Shown here: positions 17,019 through 26,298 of the stretch, in pieces
Position numbering within the stretch: the first letter of the stretch is position 1
How the letters are laid out: each line of letters opens with the position of its first letter
NCBI RefSeq assembly: GCF_000337735.1
Contig: NZ_AOHX01000042.1
Coordinates: 43,972-107,971 of the forward strand
Source of the DNA: Natronorubrum sulfidifaciens JCM 14089
GTDB taxonomy: Archaea; Halobacteriota; Halobacteria; Halobacteriales; Natrialbaceae
DNA length: 64,000 nt
Direction: 5' to 3'
Program-made: the position numbers and the translations under genes
The notes under the pieces: model-generated
Seen by the model: the letters and a program-made list of their open reading frames with translations, nothing else
What the model was told of the DNA's origin: nothing
Database searches by the model: none

Positions 17019-17900
17019 ATGGTAGACGAATCACAGAACATCGAACTTACAGAGGACGACCTAGAAAACAAATCGAAAGGCCAGCTTATCAAGATGGCCG
17101 GGCAGCTCCGAGACCGGCGAAACGATCTCAATCAGATGGCCTCCGAGCGGGCTTCCAACCGTGACGACTTAAACGCTGAGACGCGCGAGAAGGTCGACGA
17201 AGCCCAGGAACACCGCGAAAAGCGTGACGAGCTCAACGAGCAGGTCCAGGAACACAAGGACAAACGCAACGAGCTCAACGCCGAGGCCAACGAACTCTTC
17301 GACAAAGTCGAACAGCTCAAGTCGGACATGGAACTCGACGAGGGCAAAGACTTAGAGGAGCTCAAAGAGGAGATCGAGCAACTCGAGTTCAAACAGCAGA
17401 CGGAAGTTCTCTCGAGTGAAGACGAGAAAGAGCTGATCGAGAAGATCGAGTCCAAGCGCGAGGAGTACGAAGAGCGCAAGCAGAAACTCGACCAGAACGA
17501 GGACCTCGAGGCGCTCGTCGAGGAAGCCGAGGAAGTGCGTTCGGAAGCCTCGAAACACCACCAGAAAGTCACGGAGCTTGCGGACAAGGCCCAAGAACAT
17601 CACAACCAGATGATCGAGGCCTACCGCGAAGCCGATGACATCCGTGACGAGGCCGACGAGATGCACGAATCCTTCGTCGAGGCTCAGGAGGCCGCCGACC
17701 GCCACCACGAAGACTTCGTCCGCGTCCAGAAGCGTCTGCGCGAACTGGACAAGAAAGAAGAAGAACAGCGCAAGTCCCAGCGCGACAAGAAGAAGGAAGC
17801 GGCCAAAGAAGAGGCCGAAGAGATCTATCAGAAGTTCAAGGAAGGCGAGACGCTCGACACCGAGGACCTGATGAAGCTCCAGAAGACGGGGCTGCTCTAA
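17019..17900 (+). CDS. Long coiled-coil protein, conserved in haloarchaea
   Basis: 293 aa, almost entirely charged heptad repeats: repeated RDDLNAET, RDELNEQ, RNELNAEAN blocks between residues 45 and 90, then alternating Glu/Lys helices to residue 270, and a short conserved end (YQKFKEGETLDTEDLMKLQKTG region). Proteins of this type have sometimes been mislabelled as phosphoserine phosphatase, but no HAD motif is present. It is likely soluble, dimeric or higher. The strong codon bias and conserved C-terminus suggest an abundant protein, possibly tied to ribosomes or RNA, but that is inference. The ATG at 17019 is the first of the helical region. Confidence 0.85.
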   Translation: MVDESQNIELTEDDLENKSKGQLIKMAGQLRDRRNDLNQMASERASNRDDLNAETREKVDEAQEHREKRDELNEQVQEHKDKRNELNAEANELFDKVEQLKSDMELDEGKDLEELKEEIEQLEFKQQTEVLSSEDEKELIEKIESKREEYEERKQKLDQNEDLEALVEEAEEVRSEASKHHQKVTELADKAQEHHNQMIEAYREADDIRDEADEMHESFVEAQEAADRHHEDFVRVQKRLRELDKKEEEQRKSQRDKKKEAAKEEAEEIYQKFKEGETLDTEDLMKLQKTGLL

Positions 17901-18043
17901 CTCGGTTCGTCCACCTGTGTCTTTTTGCGGTTTTTCTCCACCGGCGTGAGCGACTGCGCTGGCCTCGAGTCACTCAGGAGTGTGAACACGTACGCTTAAC
18001 TCGCCAGCAGCCACAGATGCTGGCATGATTCGAGGTGGTGACG

Positions 18044-19039
18044 ATGGCTAGCGGTCGTGGGATCGCACGTCTGTTGATCGTCGTGGTCGGAGCTGCGGTG
18101 TTCGCCGTGATTGGAGTCTCGTTGTTCGTCGTGTATCCGGCGTCGATGGCCGATCTGGCTGGCGTCCTCGTGGCGCTCGTCGTCGTCGTTGCCGGGATTC
18201 GAATCGCCGGCAGCGTCGCTGGCTCGCTCTTTCCGGGCTACGACGTCGCCGAGGTCGCCGTCGAGGGGCCGATTACCCGCGACGGTGGCGGGGGGCGACT
18301 TCCCTCGAGTCCACGGGGGACGCCGGCTGACGACATCGTCGATCAGATCGACCGGGCCGACGAGGACGACAACGTCGACGCATTGCTGCTGAAGCTGAAC
18401 ACGCCGGGTGGCGAGATCGTTCCAAGCGACGACATTCGGCTCGCTGCCGAACGGTTCGACGGCCCGACGATCGCCTACACGACCGACGTCTGTGCAAGCG
18501 GCGGCTACTGGATTGCAAGCGGCTGTGATGAGCTCTGGGCTCGCGACGGCAGTATCGTCGGCTCAATCGGCGTCATCGGGTCGCGCGTGAACGCGAACGA
18601 CCTCGCCGAGAAAGTCGGCCTCTCGTACGAGCGACTCGCGGCGGGCGAGTACAAAGACGCCGGCACGCCGCTGAAAGAACTCGAGGACGACGAACGGGAG
18701 TACCTCCAGGGGTTGATCGACGACTACTACGAGACGTTCGTCGAACGAGTCAGCGACGGCCGCGACTTAGAACCCGAGTTCGTCAGAGACACCGAAGCAC
18801 GGATTTACCTCGGCGAGGAGGCCTACGAGATGGAGCTGGTCGACCACCTCGGCACACGTCGTGAACTCGAGGACGAACTGGCGGATCGACTCGACAGGGA
18901 CGCCGTCGCGGTCGAAGCGTTCGAACCCGAGCGACCGCTGATGGCTCGGATTGGCACCGGTGCCCAGCAACTCGCCTACGCCTTCGGGGCCGGCATCGCC
19001 GGTATCGCGGAGGATCGAGAGTTTCGGCTGCGGCTGTAA
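18044..19039 (+). CDS. sppA: Signal peptide peptidase SppA (family S49)
   Basis: 331 aa. Two N-terminal membrane helices (about residues 7-30 and 35-58) anchor a serine protease that degrades leftover signal peptides and membrane protein fragments. The catalytic serine lies in DVCASGGYWIAS near residue 147 and the general-base lysine in AAGEYKDAGTP near 200, giving the Ser-Lys dyad. LLLKLNTPGGEIV is the usual strand before the active site. The length suits the half-size SppA that assembles as an oligomer. ATG 18044 is chosen; a GTG three codons upstream is possible. DUF373 gene 19112 follows on the same strand with its own TATA box. Confidence 0.93.
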   Translation: MASGRGIARLLIVVVGAAVFAVIGVSLFVVYPASMADLAGVLVALVVVVAGIRIAGSVAGSLFPGYDVAEVAVEGPITRDGGGGRLPSSPRGTPADDIVDQIDRADEDDNVDALLLKLNTPGGEIVPSDDIRLAAERFDGPTIAYTTDVCASGGYWIASGCDELWARDGSIVGSIGVIGSRVNANDLAEKVGLSYERLAAGEYKDAGTPLKELEDDEREYLQGLIDDYYETFVERVSDGRDLEPEFVRDTEARIYLGEEAYEMELVDHLGTRRELEDELADRLDRDAVAVEAFEPERPLMARIGTGAQQLAYAFGAGIAGIAEDREFRLRL

Positions 19040-19111
19040 CCCGTCTGTCAACGCTGGCACCGTATCGAACGAGTGAGTGGTTTTATCGTCACACAGCATG
19101 GAACGGATATC

Positions 19112-20380
19112 GTGACAACGCTGGTCGTCTGTCTCGATCGAACCGACGACGTGGGCCGCAAGACCGGCCTTCGGTCGCCCGTCGTCGGCTGGGAAGCCGT
19201 CCGCGCGCTGGTGACCGACGTCGGACTGGCTGATCCGGAGGACTCGGGAGTGAACTCCCTGCTCGAGACGCTGCGCGTCGCCCAGGACTTACGAGACGAG
19301 AACGAAGACGTCGTCGTCGCGGTCGTCTCGGGGGACCGAGAGTCGATGGTCTCGGCGGATCGGGCGGTCGCCCACCAGCTCGACGAACTCGTCGCCGAGT
19401 ACGATCCCGACTCAGCCGTCGTCGTCATCGACAGTGCGGAAGACGAGCGGCTGGTACCGATCGTCGAGAGCCGTATGCAGGTCGACTCGGTCGACCGTGT
19501 CGTCGTCCGACAGGCTCGAGACATCGAATCGACGTACTATCTGCTCAAGCAGTTTCTCGCCGACGAGGAGCTCCGACAGACCGTGCTGGTCCCCATCGGA
19601 CTCACGCTGTTGGTCTTCCCGATGCTTGCGACCCTTGCCGGGCCTGCTGAGGGTGCCGCGGCGATCACGACCGTGATCGGTGTTTTCCTGCTGTATAAGG
19701 GCTTCAACATCGACGAACTCGTCACCGGACTCGCCCATCAGGCACGCGAATCGCTGTACTCCGGGCAGGTGTCGGTCGTTACCTACGTCGTCGCCGCCGG
19801 CCTCACGTTCGTTGGGCTCTTTGCGGGCGCACTGGGTGTCTCGAGTCTCGAGCACACCGCGGGCGTAGTGGTTCCGGCGATGCAGTTCGCCTTCGACAGC
19901 GTGCCGTGGCTCGTGATGGCTGCGCTAACGGCGAGTGCCGGGCGGCTCCTCGACGAAGCGATTAGCGACGAGCCGATCCGCAGTTCGTATCTGAGCTTGC
20001 CCTTTATTGTCGTCGCGGTCGGGCTGGCCGTGCGTGGCTTTTCGGCGTACGTCCTCGAGCAACAGGGCGTCATCGACCCGTTCGTCGTCCCGGCCGCCGA
20101 GTTCGGTGCGCTCTCGAACGAGAGTTTCGTCGTGACCGCGGGCGAACGACTCGCCTTGTTCGTCGTGACCGCGATCGTGATCAGTCTCATCGGTGCACGG
20201 GTCGCATCGTCCGTCAGCGAGAACGGGCCCGACGAAGAACCCGACGGCAGTGCTGAGTCCGACACGGGCACTGAGCCGGACGCCGCGCTCCGTCCACAAT
20301 CGGAGCTGACCGACGGCGGGCCGACGGAACCGCCCGCAGACGGATCGGACAGCAGCCGTGCGGATGGGCACAACGAGTAG
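19112..20380 (+). CDS. DUF373 family integral membrane protein
   Basis: 422 aa from the GTG at 19112, which lies about 28 nt after TTTTAT (19081-19086) and so fits a leaderless start. The N-terminal 125 residues are a soluble Rossmann-like domain (TTLVVCLDRTDDVGRKTG, then DVVVAVVSGD). After it come about six or seven membrane helices (from residue 150), and a disordered acidic tail of about 60 residues rich in Asp, Glu, Ser and Gly. DUF373 is an archaeal family without known function. The layout suggests a cytosolic sensor or enzyme domain on a membrane platform. Confidence 0.87.
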   Translation: MTTLVVCLDRTDDVGRKTGLRSPVVGWEAVRALVTDVGLADPEDSGVNSLLETLRVAQDLRDENEDVVVAVVSGDRESMVSADRAVAHQLDELVAEYDPDSAVVVIDSAEDERLVPIVESRMQVDSVDRVVVRQARDIESTYYLLKQFLADEELRQTVLVPIGLTLLVFPMLATLAGPAEGAAAITTVIGVFLLYKGFNIDELVTGLAHQARESLYSGQVSVVTYVVAAGLTFVGLFAGALGVSSLEHTAGVVVPAMQFAFDSVPWLVMAALTASAGRLLDEAISDEPIRSSYLSLPFIVVAVGLAVRGFSAYVLEQQGVIDPFVVPAAEFGALSNESFVVTAGERLALFVVTAIVISLIGARVASSVSENGPDEEPDGSAESDTGTEPDAALRPQSELTDGGPTEPPADGSDSSRADGHNE

Positions 20381-20431
20381 CCCGATCACCTGACTCGGTA
20401 CGCATTTACCCCTGTGCGCTCACTGACGACC

Positions 20432-21157
20432 ATGAGCGACGCAGACGGGACGTGGGTAAGTCTCTTTTCCGGCGGTAAAGACTCCGTGTGGGCGCTGTAT
20501 CGAGCCCTCGAGGACGGCCTCGACGTTTCACACCTCGTCACCGTCCACCCGGAGGGCGACTCCTACATGTATCACGTCCCTGCGACGGATCTCGCGGCAC
20601 TGGCCGCAGAAAGCACCGGCATTCCGCTTGTTGATGTCAACCCCGGCGATTTCGAGGCGGCCAAGGCAGCCGACTCGAGCACACAGGGTGACGACGAACT
20701 CGAGCCACTCGAGGCCGCACTGGTCGACCTCGACGACCGACTCGAGGGGGGGATCGCCGGCGTGACAGCAGGGGCCGTCGAAAGCGAGTACCAGACGAGT
20801 CGCATTCAGGAGATGTGTGACCGACTGGGCTGTGAGCTGTTCGCGCCGCTGTGGCAGGAAGACCCGCGGGCGCTGGCCGAGGCGATGCTCGAGGCCGGGT
20901 TCGAGATCACGATTATTCAGGTCGCTGCCTACGGCCTCGATGACTCGTGGCTCGGCCGCACCCTCGACCACGAGGCGCTTGCCGAACTGGAACGACTCAA
21001 CGAGGAGTACGGCGTCCACATCTTGGGCGAGGGCGGCGAGTTCGAGACGCTGGTGGTCGATGGGCCACACATGGACCGACGCATCGCCCTCGAGTACGAC
21101 ACCGAGTGGGACGGAACCCGTGGACGGATACGGATCACGGACGCCCGACTCGAGTAA
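20432..21157 (+). CDS. Diphthine-ammonia ligase (Dph6-type PP-loop ATPase)
   Basis: 241 aa. The PP-loop SLFSGGKDSVWALYRALE is at about residues 10-27, the signature of ATP pyrophosphatases that activate a carbonyl. The following conserved GEGGEFETLV near residue 200 and the EYQTSRIQEMCDRLG segment match Dph6 (formerly DUF71/COG2102), which makes the final amidation step of diphthamide on elongation factor 2. The ATG at 20432 is 27 nt after a TATA-like CATTTAC. In archaea aEF-2 carries this modification; other diphthamide genes are not in the window. Confidence 0.9.
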   Translation: MSDADGTWVSLFSGGKDSVWALYRALEDGLDVSHLVTVHPEGDSYMYHVPATDLAALAAESTGIPLVDVNPGDFEAAKAADSSTQGDDELEPLEAALVDLDDRLEGGIAGVTAGAVESEYQTSRIQEMCDRLGCELFAPLWQEDPRALAEAMLEAGFEITIIQVAAYGLDDSWLGRTLDHEALAELERLNEEYGVHILGEGGEFETLVVDGPHMDRRIALEYDTEWDGTRGRIRITDARLE

Positions 21158-21172
21158 CGGAGACCGGTCGGC

Positions 21173-22147
21173 TCACTGTGGCGACCCGTTTTTGATCGTC
21201 GTGTGAGCACCGATGAGTGCACCCGCGAGATCGAGTTCGTCGAGGTGGGTCCCTTCGTCGATGATCGAGTGACGAACGTCGGCGTTTCGAACCGTCGCCG
21301 ATGGGAAGATCACCGCGTGGTCGAGCGTCGTGTTCTCGAGGGTAACGTCGTCCATTACGTGGACGTTGTCGCCGATCGAGACGTTCTCGAGGGTCGCCGA
21401 GTCGGCGACGATCGACTCCCCGTCGAGATGCCAGGACACGGCGTCGAGGTAGCTTTCGGGCGTTCCGATATCGAACCACGCGTCTTCGAAAGTGTAGGCG
21501 TACGTCGGCTCGCGGTTCTGGAGCCACTGGACGAACCAACCCGGCTCGTCCGGGTTGTTACCGTCCTCGAGATACGTCGGCAGCAGCGATAACGAGTCGG
21601 CGGGGAACGCATAGCAGGCAATCGAGACGAGCGTACTCTTCGGGTTGTCAGGTTTCTCCTGAAAATCGACGACACGGTCGCCCTCGAGGTCGACGAGGCC
21701 GTAGGATTTGGCCTTCTCACGGGAGCCGACGTCGTAGGCGGCAAGCGTCGGGGCGTCCTGTTGCTCGAAGTACTCGAGAAAGTCTGCGATGTCGAAGCTG
21801 ATCAGATTGTCGCCAGCGATGACCAGCAGGTCGTCGTCGACGTCCTCGCGGTCGATCAGCTGTGCGAGTGCGCCGACGACGCCGAACTTGCCCTGTTCTT
21901 TGGACGTTTCCTCCACCGACAGCCGCGGCTTCTCGAACTCGCTCGCGTCGAGGTGGGCCTCGAAGTCAGCCGCGAACCGCTCGTTCGTGCTGACGTAGAC
22001 CTCATCGATCCGGTCGTCAGACTCGAGGGCGTCGAAGATGCGGTCGATGACGGTCGACTCACCGATCGGGAGAAACATTTTGGGTCGATGTTTCGTGATC
22101 GGCCACATCCGAGTCGCGTACCCGCCGGCAAGGACGACGGCTTTCAT
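21173..22147 (-). CDS. Sugar-1-phosphate nucleotidyltransferase with C-terminal left-handed repeat
   Basis: 324 aa. The N-terminal signature AVVLAGGYATRMWPITKHRPK (residues 3 on) binds the nucleotide, and LLVIAGDN near 110 carries the metal-binding aspartate. The region TFEDAWFDIGTPESYL near 215 closes the transferase domain. The last 80 residues (ATLENVSIGDNVHVMDDVTLENTTL region) look like hexapeptide repeats of a left-handed beta helix. Such enzymes make UDP-, GDP- or dTDP-sugars for glycans; the exact sugar cannot be told. The ATG at 22147 fits the conserved start. It converges on the Dph6 gene, with 15 bp between. Confidence 0.88.
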   Translation of the reverse strand: MKAVVLAGGYATRMWPITKHRPKMFLPIGESTVIDRIFDALESDDRIDEVYVSTNERFAADFEAHLDASEFEKPRLSVEETSKEQGKFGVVGALAQLIDREDVDDDLLVIAGDNLISFDIADFLEYFEQQDAPTLAAYDVGSREKAKSYGLVDLEGDRVVDFQEKPDNPKSTLVSIACYAFPADSLSLLPTYLEDGNNPDEPGWFVQWLQNREPTYAYTFEDAWFDIGTPESYLDAVSWHLDGESIVADSATLENVSIGDNVHVMDDVTLENTTLDHAVIFPSATVRNADVRHSIIDEGTHLDELDLAGALIGAHTTIKNGSPQ

Positions 22148-22187
22148 GACTCGAGGTTCACTTGCCCATGGTAAGTCGTTTGTCCTT

Positions 22188-22222
22188 TCATAGGAACTGC
22201 TGTCGGCCGTGACCGCCGGTCG
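22188..22222 (+). repeat. 35-bp dispersed intergenic repeat, copy 2
   Basis: Matches 10752-10786 (opposite strand) at 31 of 35 positions; differences are substitutions only, no gaps. It lies in the divergent gap between the nucleotidyltransferase and the zinc-binding HTH gene, upstream of both promoters. Confidence 0.6.
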
Positions 22223-22276
22223 ACGGCTGCCGGCCGTGTCACACAGTATAAATCCCCGACGCCCCTTTCTCGAGCC

Positions 22277-22573
22277 ATGCGCGAGGCCGACGAAACAACA
22301 CGACAGCGACTTGCCGACGCGCTCCGTGTCGAACCCGCCACACCCAGCGAACTTGCGGTTTCCCTCGATCTGACGCCTGAGTCGGTGCTCCGGCACGCCG
22401 AACACGTCTTTCGCTCGGTCGACGGAGCCGAGACGGACGAACAGTTGCTTGTCGCACCACCAACGTGTACGGACTGTGGGTTCGACGACTTCGACGACCT
22501 GTTGAACCTCCCCTCGCGGTGTCCCAACTGTAAAAGCGAGGCCGTCTCTGAGCCGACACTGACGATCGAGTGA
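22277..22573 (+). CDS. Small HTH plus zinc-ribbon regulator (COG3357-type)
   Basis: 98 aa. Residues 1-55 form a helix-turn-helix (LADALRVEPATPSELAVSLDL then TPESVLRHAEHVF). A C-terminal zinc ribbon follows with CTDCGF near 64 and CPNCKS near 83. This combination is found in archaeal predicted transcriptional regulators of unknown target. A very clear TATA box, TATAAA at 22247-22252, lies 25-30 nt before the ATG, pointing to a leaderless mRNA. Confidence 0.85.
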   Translation: MREADETTRQRLADALRVEPATPSELAVSLDLTPESVLRHAEHVFRSVDGAETDEQLLVAPPTCTDCGFDDFDDLLNLPSRCPNCKSEAVSEPTLTIE

Positions 22574-22836
22574 GCCGAAGCCACCGCTTGACGATTGCGA
22601 CGTGTCCGACTCGAGGACGGACAGTCATCGATCACGATGTACCCGTTGCAGTGACTATCTCGTTCCGCTGACAACCTGAAACAGATTCGATACTAATATT
22701 TACTGGGGAGGCGAGAAACCGATACGAACTCTCGAGCACGCTGGCGTCCAGCATGTGATCCCAGTACCGCCTGTCACCGTCTTCGTCTCCACCTGACAGG
22801 GGATGCGTTCGCTTCGAGAGATTATGGAGGATACGA

Positions 22837-23199
22837 ATGACTGCCACGCCCCATCCCGAGTCCGACTGCGTCGAGTTCGTCCTGTCGGTTCTCGAAACCC
22901 TCGATACGTGCGAGGCATCGGCTGAAACGATCGACGACGCGTTCGGGTTGCTCGCCGACCAGCGCCGACGGCTCCTGCTCGAGGTGATGCGCACCTACGG
23001 AGAATCGCTAACGCTCCCGGACGCCGCCGAGGAGGTCGCCGTCCGCGAAACCGGTCGGCAGATGCAAAACATTTCGGCCGAACACGTCCACGAGGTCTAT
23101 CTCTCCTTGTACCACGATCACCTCCCGCGACTGACCGATGCCGGACTGCTCGAGTACAATCAGGAACGGGATATGGTCGCGCCGACCGGACTCCCCTGA
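22837..23199 (+). CDS. DUF7344-type winged-helix protein
   Basis: 120 aa, a single haloarchaeal DUF7344 domain: DAFGLLADQRRRLLLEVMRTYGES near residues 35-58, LPDAAEEVAVRET, and the recognition stretch VYLSLYHDHLPRLTDAGLLEYNQE near 92-115. It lacks the membrane tail of the paralogue at 4968-5579. Putative DNA-binding regulator; target unknown. The 263-bp region upstream contains CTAATATTTAC (about 22691), a possible promoter that would give a leader of over 100 nt, and no other gene is visible there. Confidence 0.8.
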   Translation: MTATPHPESDCVEFVLSVLETLDTCEASAETIDDAFGLLADQRRRLLLEVMRTYGESLTLPDAAEEVAVRETGRQMQNISAEHVHEVYLSLYHDHLPRLTDAGLLEYNQERDMVAPTGLP

Positions 23200-23264
23200 G
23201 ACGGGTTGTGGTCTCGAGTACGGGCGGTGCGCGGTGGGCCCGTGATTCTCGCAGTCTGAATGTG

Positions 23265-23699
23265 CTATATTTTGACGTTCGACGTCGACGTGAGATCGTC
23301 GTCGTCATCGATCGGACCGTCGCCGACGTACGTGTAGTCGTCATCGGTCAGATACACCGCTTCGTCTGCGACCGTCACCTCGAGGCCGGTGAGATACGCC
23401 CCCTCACAGGGGCCGTACGTACACACGCCGGAGTCAGCGTCGAAGTACGCGCCGTGGTTCGCACAGACGAGTTCACCGTCGCGCATCGGCGCACCCGACC
23501 CTTTGTCGATTTTGATATGGGTGAGATGCTGACAGTAGTTGAGCCAGCAGGCGAGGTCCGGTTCGCTGTCGCCCGACTCGTTTGCGACGAGAACCGCCTC
23601 TCGGAGTTCGTCGGCCGCGTTCGTGACACGAAAGAGGACCGTCGAATCAGTCGACACTGCCTCGAGTGCAGTAATCCGTTGGGACGCGTCCATCGTCAT
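23265..23699 (-). CDS. Rieske 2Fe-2S domain protein
   Basis: 144 aa. The two Rieske boxes are CQHLTH near residue 56 and CANHGAYFD near residue 79, giving the Cys-X-His and Cys-XX-His ligands of a 2Fe-2S cluster; the second is followed by GVCTYGPCEG. The rest of the fold is small, so this is a stand-alone ferredoxin-like Rieske protein rather than a dioxygenase subunit. There is no signal peptide, so it is probably cytosolic. The electron partner is unknown. The ATG two codons in (23693) is an equally possible start. It ends with a polyaspartate-rich stretch. Confidence 0.87.
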   Translation of the reverse strand: MTMDASQRITALEAVSTDSTVLFRVTNAADELREAVLVANESGDSEPDLACWLNYCQHLTHIKIDKGSGAPMRDGELVCANHGAYFDADSGVCTYGPCEGAYLTGLEVTVADEAVYLTDDDYTYVGDGPIDDDDDLTSTSNVKI

Positions 23700-23784
23700 C
23701 TCGGTTTTCGATCACCGACCCTGAACGTTCCGGTATGCCGGATGTCTGACGCAACTTTAACCGCCTGAACGCCAAACGACAGCT

Positions 23785-24903
23785 ATGGACTCCCTTCTCA
23801 TCTACGGCTCGTATGGCTATACCGGCCGGCTGATCGCCCGCGAGGCCGTCTCCCGAGGAGGGTCGCCGGTCGTTGCCGGCCGTAATGCTCGTGAAGTGAC
23901 ACGGCAGGCCGACGAACTCGGCGTCGAAGGGCGGACGTTCGAACTCACCGATGACGTTTCAGCGACCCTCCAACGGTTCGATGCCGTGGTGAACTGTGCT
24001 GGGCCGTTCGTGAAGACGGTCGACCCGATCGTCGACGCCTGCCTCGAGACCGGGACCGACTATCTCGATATCACCGGCGAGTTTCGGGTGTTCGAGCGAC
24101 TCCGCCAGCGCGACGACGAGGCACGTGCGGCAGGTGTCACCCTGCTTCCGGGCGTCGGATTCGACGTGGTCCCGTCGGACTGTCTGGCCGCGTTCCTCTC
24201 CGAACAGCTCCCGTCGGCAACGACACTCTCACTCGGCATCAAAGCACGCGGGCCGCTGTCGCGAGGAACCGCCAGAACTGCCCTCGAGCAGTTCGGCAGC
24301 GACGGTGTCGTTCGTCGAAACGGTCGGCTGATCAAGGTGCCACCCGCCTTTCGGACCCGCGAGATCGACTTCGGGGTCGGCCCCGAACACGCCGTCACGA
24401 TCCCGTGGGGAGACGTCGTCACAGCCGCCCGCAGCACGGGGATCGAGTCGATCGAAGTCTACGCAGCGATGCCGTCGTGGCTGACACGAGCGATGGCGAC
24501 GACCGACTCGCTCGGGTGGCTCGTCGATCGCCGCCCCGTCAAACCCCTCTTGGAGCGGCTGATCGACACCCGTGTCGACGGTCCCGACGCACGAGAACGG
24601 GCTCGAGACACCGCGGTCGTCTGGGGGGAGGCCGTCGACGAATCGACGGGGCAACGGGCCCGCGCTCGAGTGCGAACACCGAACCCCTACACGCTGACGG
24701 CCGAGGCTACCGTCAGCGCCGCCGAACGCATTCTCGACGGACGTGATCGGACACACGCGCCGGTTCCAGCCGGCTTCCAGACCCCGTCGTCGGCGTTCGG
24801 CCCCGAGTTCGTCCTCGAACTCGAGGGGACAACACGCGAGGTTCTCGAGACGCCGGTTGCGGTCGACGAGGCCGATCGATCGCCGGTCGAATCGGACGAC
24901 TGA
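23785..24903 (+). CDS. Saccharopine-dehydrogenase-like / trans-acting enoyl reductase family protein
   Basis: 372 aa. The N-terminal NAD(P)-binding fold starts LLIYGSYGYTGRLIAREAV (residues 4-22), with VVNCAGPF near 70 and LLPGVGFDVVPSDC near 119-132, which match the saccharopine dehydrogenase NADP-binding superfamily and the mycobacterial trans-acting enoyl reductases. No lysine pathway genes are near, so a real saccharopine role is unlikely. In haloarchaea a role in lipid or isoprenoid reduction is possible but unproven. Monocistronic. The following 184 bp hold no gene before 25088. Confidence 0.83.
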   Translation: MDSLLIYGSYGYTGRLIAREAVSRGGSPVVAGRNAREVTRQADELGVEGRTFELTDDVSATLQRFDAVVNCAGPFVKTVDPIVDACLETGTDYLDITGEFRVFERLRQRDDEARAAGVTLLPGVGFDVVPSDCLAAFLSEQLPSATTLSLGIKARGPLSRGTARTALEQFGSDGVVRRNGRLIKVPPAFRTREIDFGVGPEHAVTIPWGDVVTAARSTGIESIEVYAAMPSWLTRAMATTDSLGWLVDRRPVKPLLERLIDTRVDGPDARERARDTAVVWGEAVDESTGQRARARVRTPNPYTLTAEATVSAAERILDGRDRTHAPVPAGFQTPSSAFGPEFVLELEGTTREVLETPVAVDEADRSPVESDD

Positions 24904-25087
24904 GACGGATTGCTGTACCGCGTTTTGGCCACAGTCGAACGACCGATCGTCGAATCGTGCTGTCTGACAGTATGACGTGCTGATGTCGGCGGTCTCGAGG
25001 AACGCCGCCAGTGGCGTCGGCGCGGTGTTTCTGTCGTCTCGAACGGCGACCATATCTCGTATGTTGCTCGAGTGAGAACAATCACCC

Positions 25088-25378
25088 ATGTCGAGTCACT
25101 GGGCACTCGCCGGAGCCGGGCTGCTCCTGAGCAGCGGCGTCCTCGCGGCGCTGATCGCGATTTCGTTCCCTGAACTGCCGCTCTCGTCGTGTACCGATGT
25201 CGGGTACGTCGGTGACGAGCCGCCCGGTGGCTTCGTCTACTACGAGTTCTACCTGGGCTGGCTCGGGTACTCGCCGGACGGGGGCGTCAATCGGTGCGAT
25301 ACACCGATCGTCACGATCGCCCTCGGACTCCTCGCGCTCGGAAGCGCGATGCTCGGCCTCGAGCGCTGGAAACGGTAA
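25088..25378 (+). CDS. Small membrane protein with two helices
   Basis: 96 aa. Two hydrophobic segments, WALAGAGLLLSSGVLAALIA (residues 5-24) and TPIVTIALGLLALGSAMLGL (72-91), flank an external-looking loop that contains two cysteines (SSCTDV and VNRCDT) and many Gly/Tyr residues; the cysteines could form a disulphide outside the cell. The family is not recognised. Codon use matches the neighbours. It converges on the pabC gene with 29 bp between stops. Confidence 0.65.
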   Translation: MSSHWALAGAGLLLSSGVLAALIAISFPELPLSSCTDVGYVGDEPPGGFVYYEFYLGWLGYSPDGGVNRCDTPIVTIALGLLALGSAMLGLERWKR

Positions 25379-25407
25379 CGTTGCGTGGCGACCATGACCC
25401 TCCAAAA

Positions 25408-26298
25408 TCACTCCTGATAGCAGGCTCGCTCGACGCGTTCGTCGTACGCCCTCGAGAGCCGCTCCGTCACCGGGCCGCCACCGAGCTTGTGGCCGTCGAG
25501 CGTCTCGATCGGGCGCAGTTCCCACGTGCGGTTCGTGAGAAACGCTTCGTCGGCTGTGAGTACGGTCTCGAGGTCGTAGCGGCCTTCGCGAACTGAGAGT
25601 CCGGCCTCGGCGGCGAGTTCGAGGACGATCGCCCGCGTAATTCCCGGCAACACGGGACCGTCGGTCGTCGGTGTATGTACGACGCCGTCGCGGACGAACC
25701 AGAGGTTGCTCGTCGCGCCTTCGGCAACGTGGTCCTCGCAGTCGAACATAAGCGCCTCGTCCGCGCTTGGCTGGCCGTCTTCGTCCCGAAGCTCCGCGCG
25801 GGCCAGAATTCCGTTGAGATAGTTGTGCGTCTTCGCTGCGGCCGGTATCGCGTCGGCGGGGATTCGGCGCGTGTCGACCGTTCGCACGGTCGCCGGGTCG
25901 TCCCAGACCGAGTCGCCGTCGACGCCACCACGGGGCAGCGGTTTCACGTAGATGACGACCGTCGGGTCGATGTCGGGTTGGGGCGTGAGTTTTCCCGGCT
26001 GGACGCCGCGCGTGATCGAGAGCCGGACGTAGGCGTCCTCGAGGTCGTTCGCTGCGAGCGTCTCGTCGATTCGACCCCGGAGGTCGTTTGCTGCGAGGCC
26101 GTGAGCCAACGACAGGGCGTCACAGGTTCGCTCGAGGCGCTCCATGTGGGCGCCCCACGCGAAGACCGTGCCGCCGTAGACGCGCATGGTCTCGAAGGCG
26201 GCGTCGCCGTAGCGAAAGCCGCGGTCGTCGACGCTCACTGTGGCTTCGCTCGCGGGGACGAGGTCGCCGTCGACGTGGTAGAGCACGTCGTCGCTCAT
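25408..26298 (-). CDS. pabC: Aminodeoxychorismate lyase (class IV aminotransferase)
   Basis: 296 aa, class IV PLP-dependent fold. DRGFRYGDAAFETMRVY near residue 25 is the N-terminal signature; the PLP-binding lysine lies in AAAKTHNYLN near 155; EGATSNLWFVRDG near 193 and VLPGITRAIVLELA near 218 complete the pattern. Because it overlaps pabA by 4 nt (ATGA) in a pabB-pabA-pabC operon, it most likely converts 4-amino-4-deoxychorismate to p-aminobenzoate and pyruvate for folate-type cofactors, rather than acting as a branched-chain aminotransferase, which has the same fold. Confidence 0.87.
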   Translation of the reverse strand: MSDDVLYHVDGDLVPASEATVSVDDRGFRYGDAAFETMRVYGGTVFAWGAHMERLERTCDALSLAHGLAANDLRGRIDETLAANDLEDAYVRLSITRGVQPGKLTPQPDIDPTVVIYVKPLPRGGVDGDSVWDDPATVRTVDTRRIPADAIPAAAKTHNYLNGILARAELRDEDGQPSADEALMFDCEDHVAEGATSNLWFVRDGVVHTPTTDGPVLPGITRAIVLELAAEAGLSVREGRYDLETVLTADEAFLTNRTWELRPIETLDGHKLGGGPVTERLSRAYDERVERACYQE

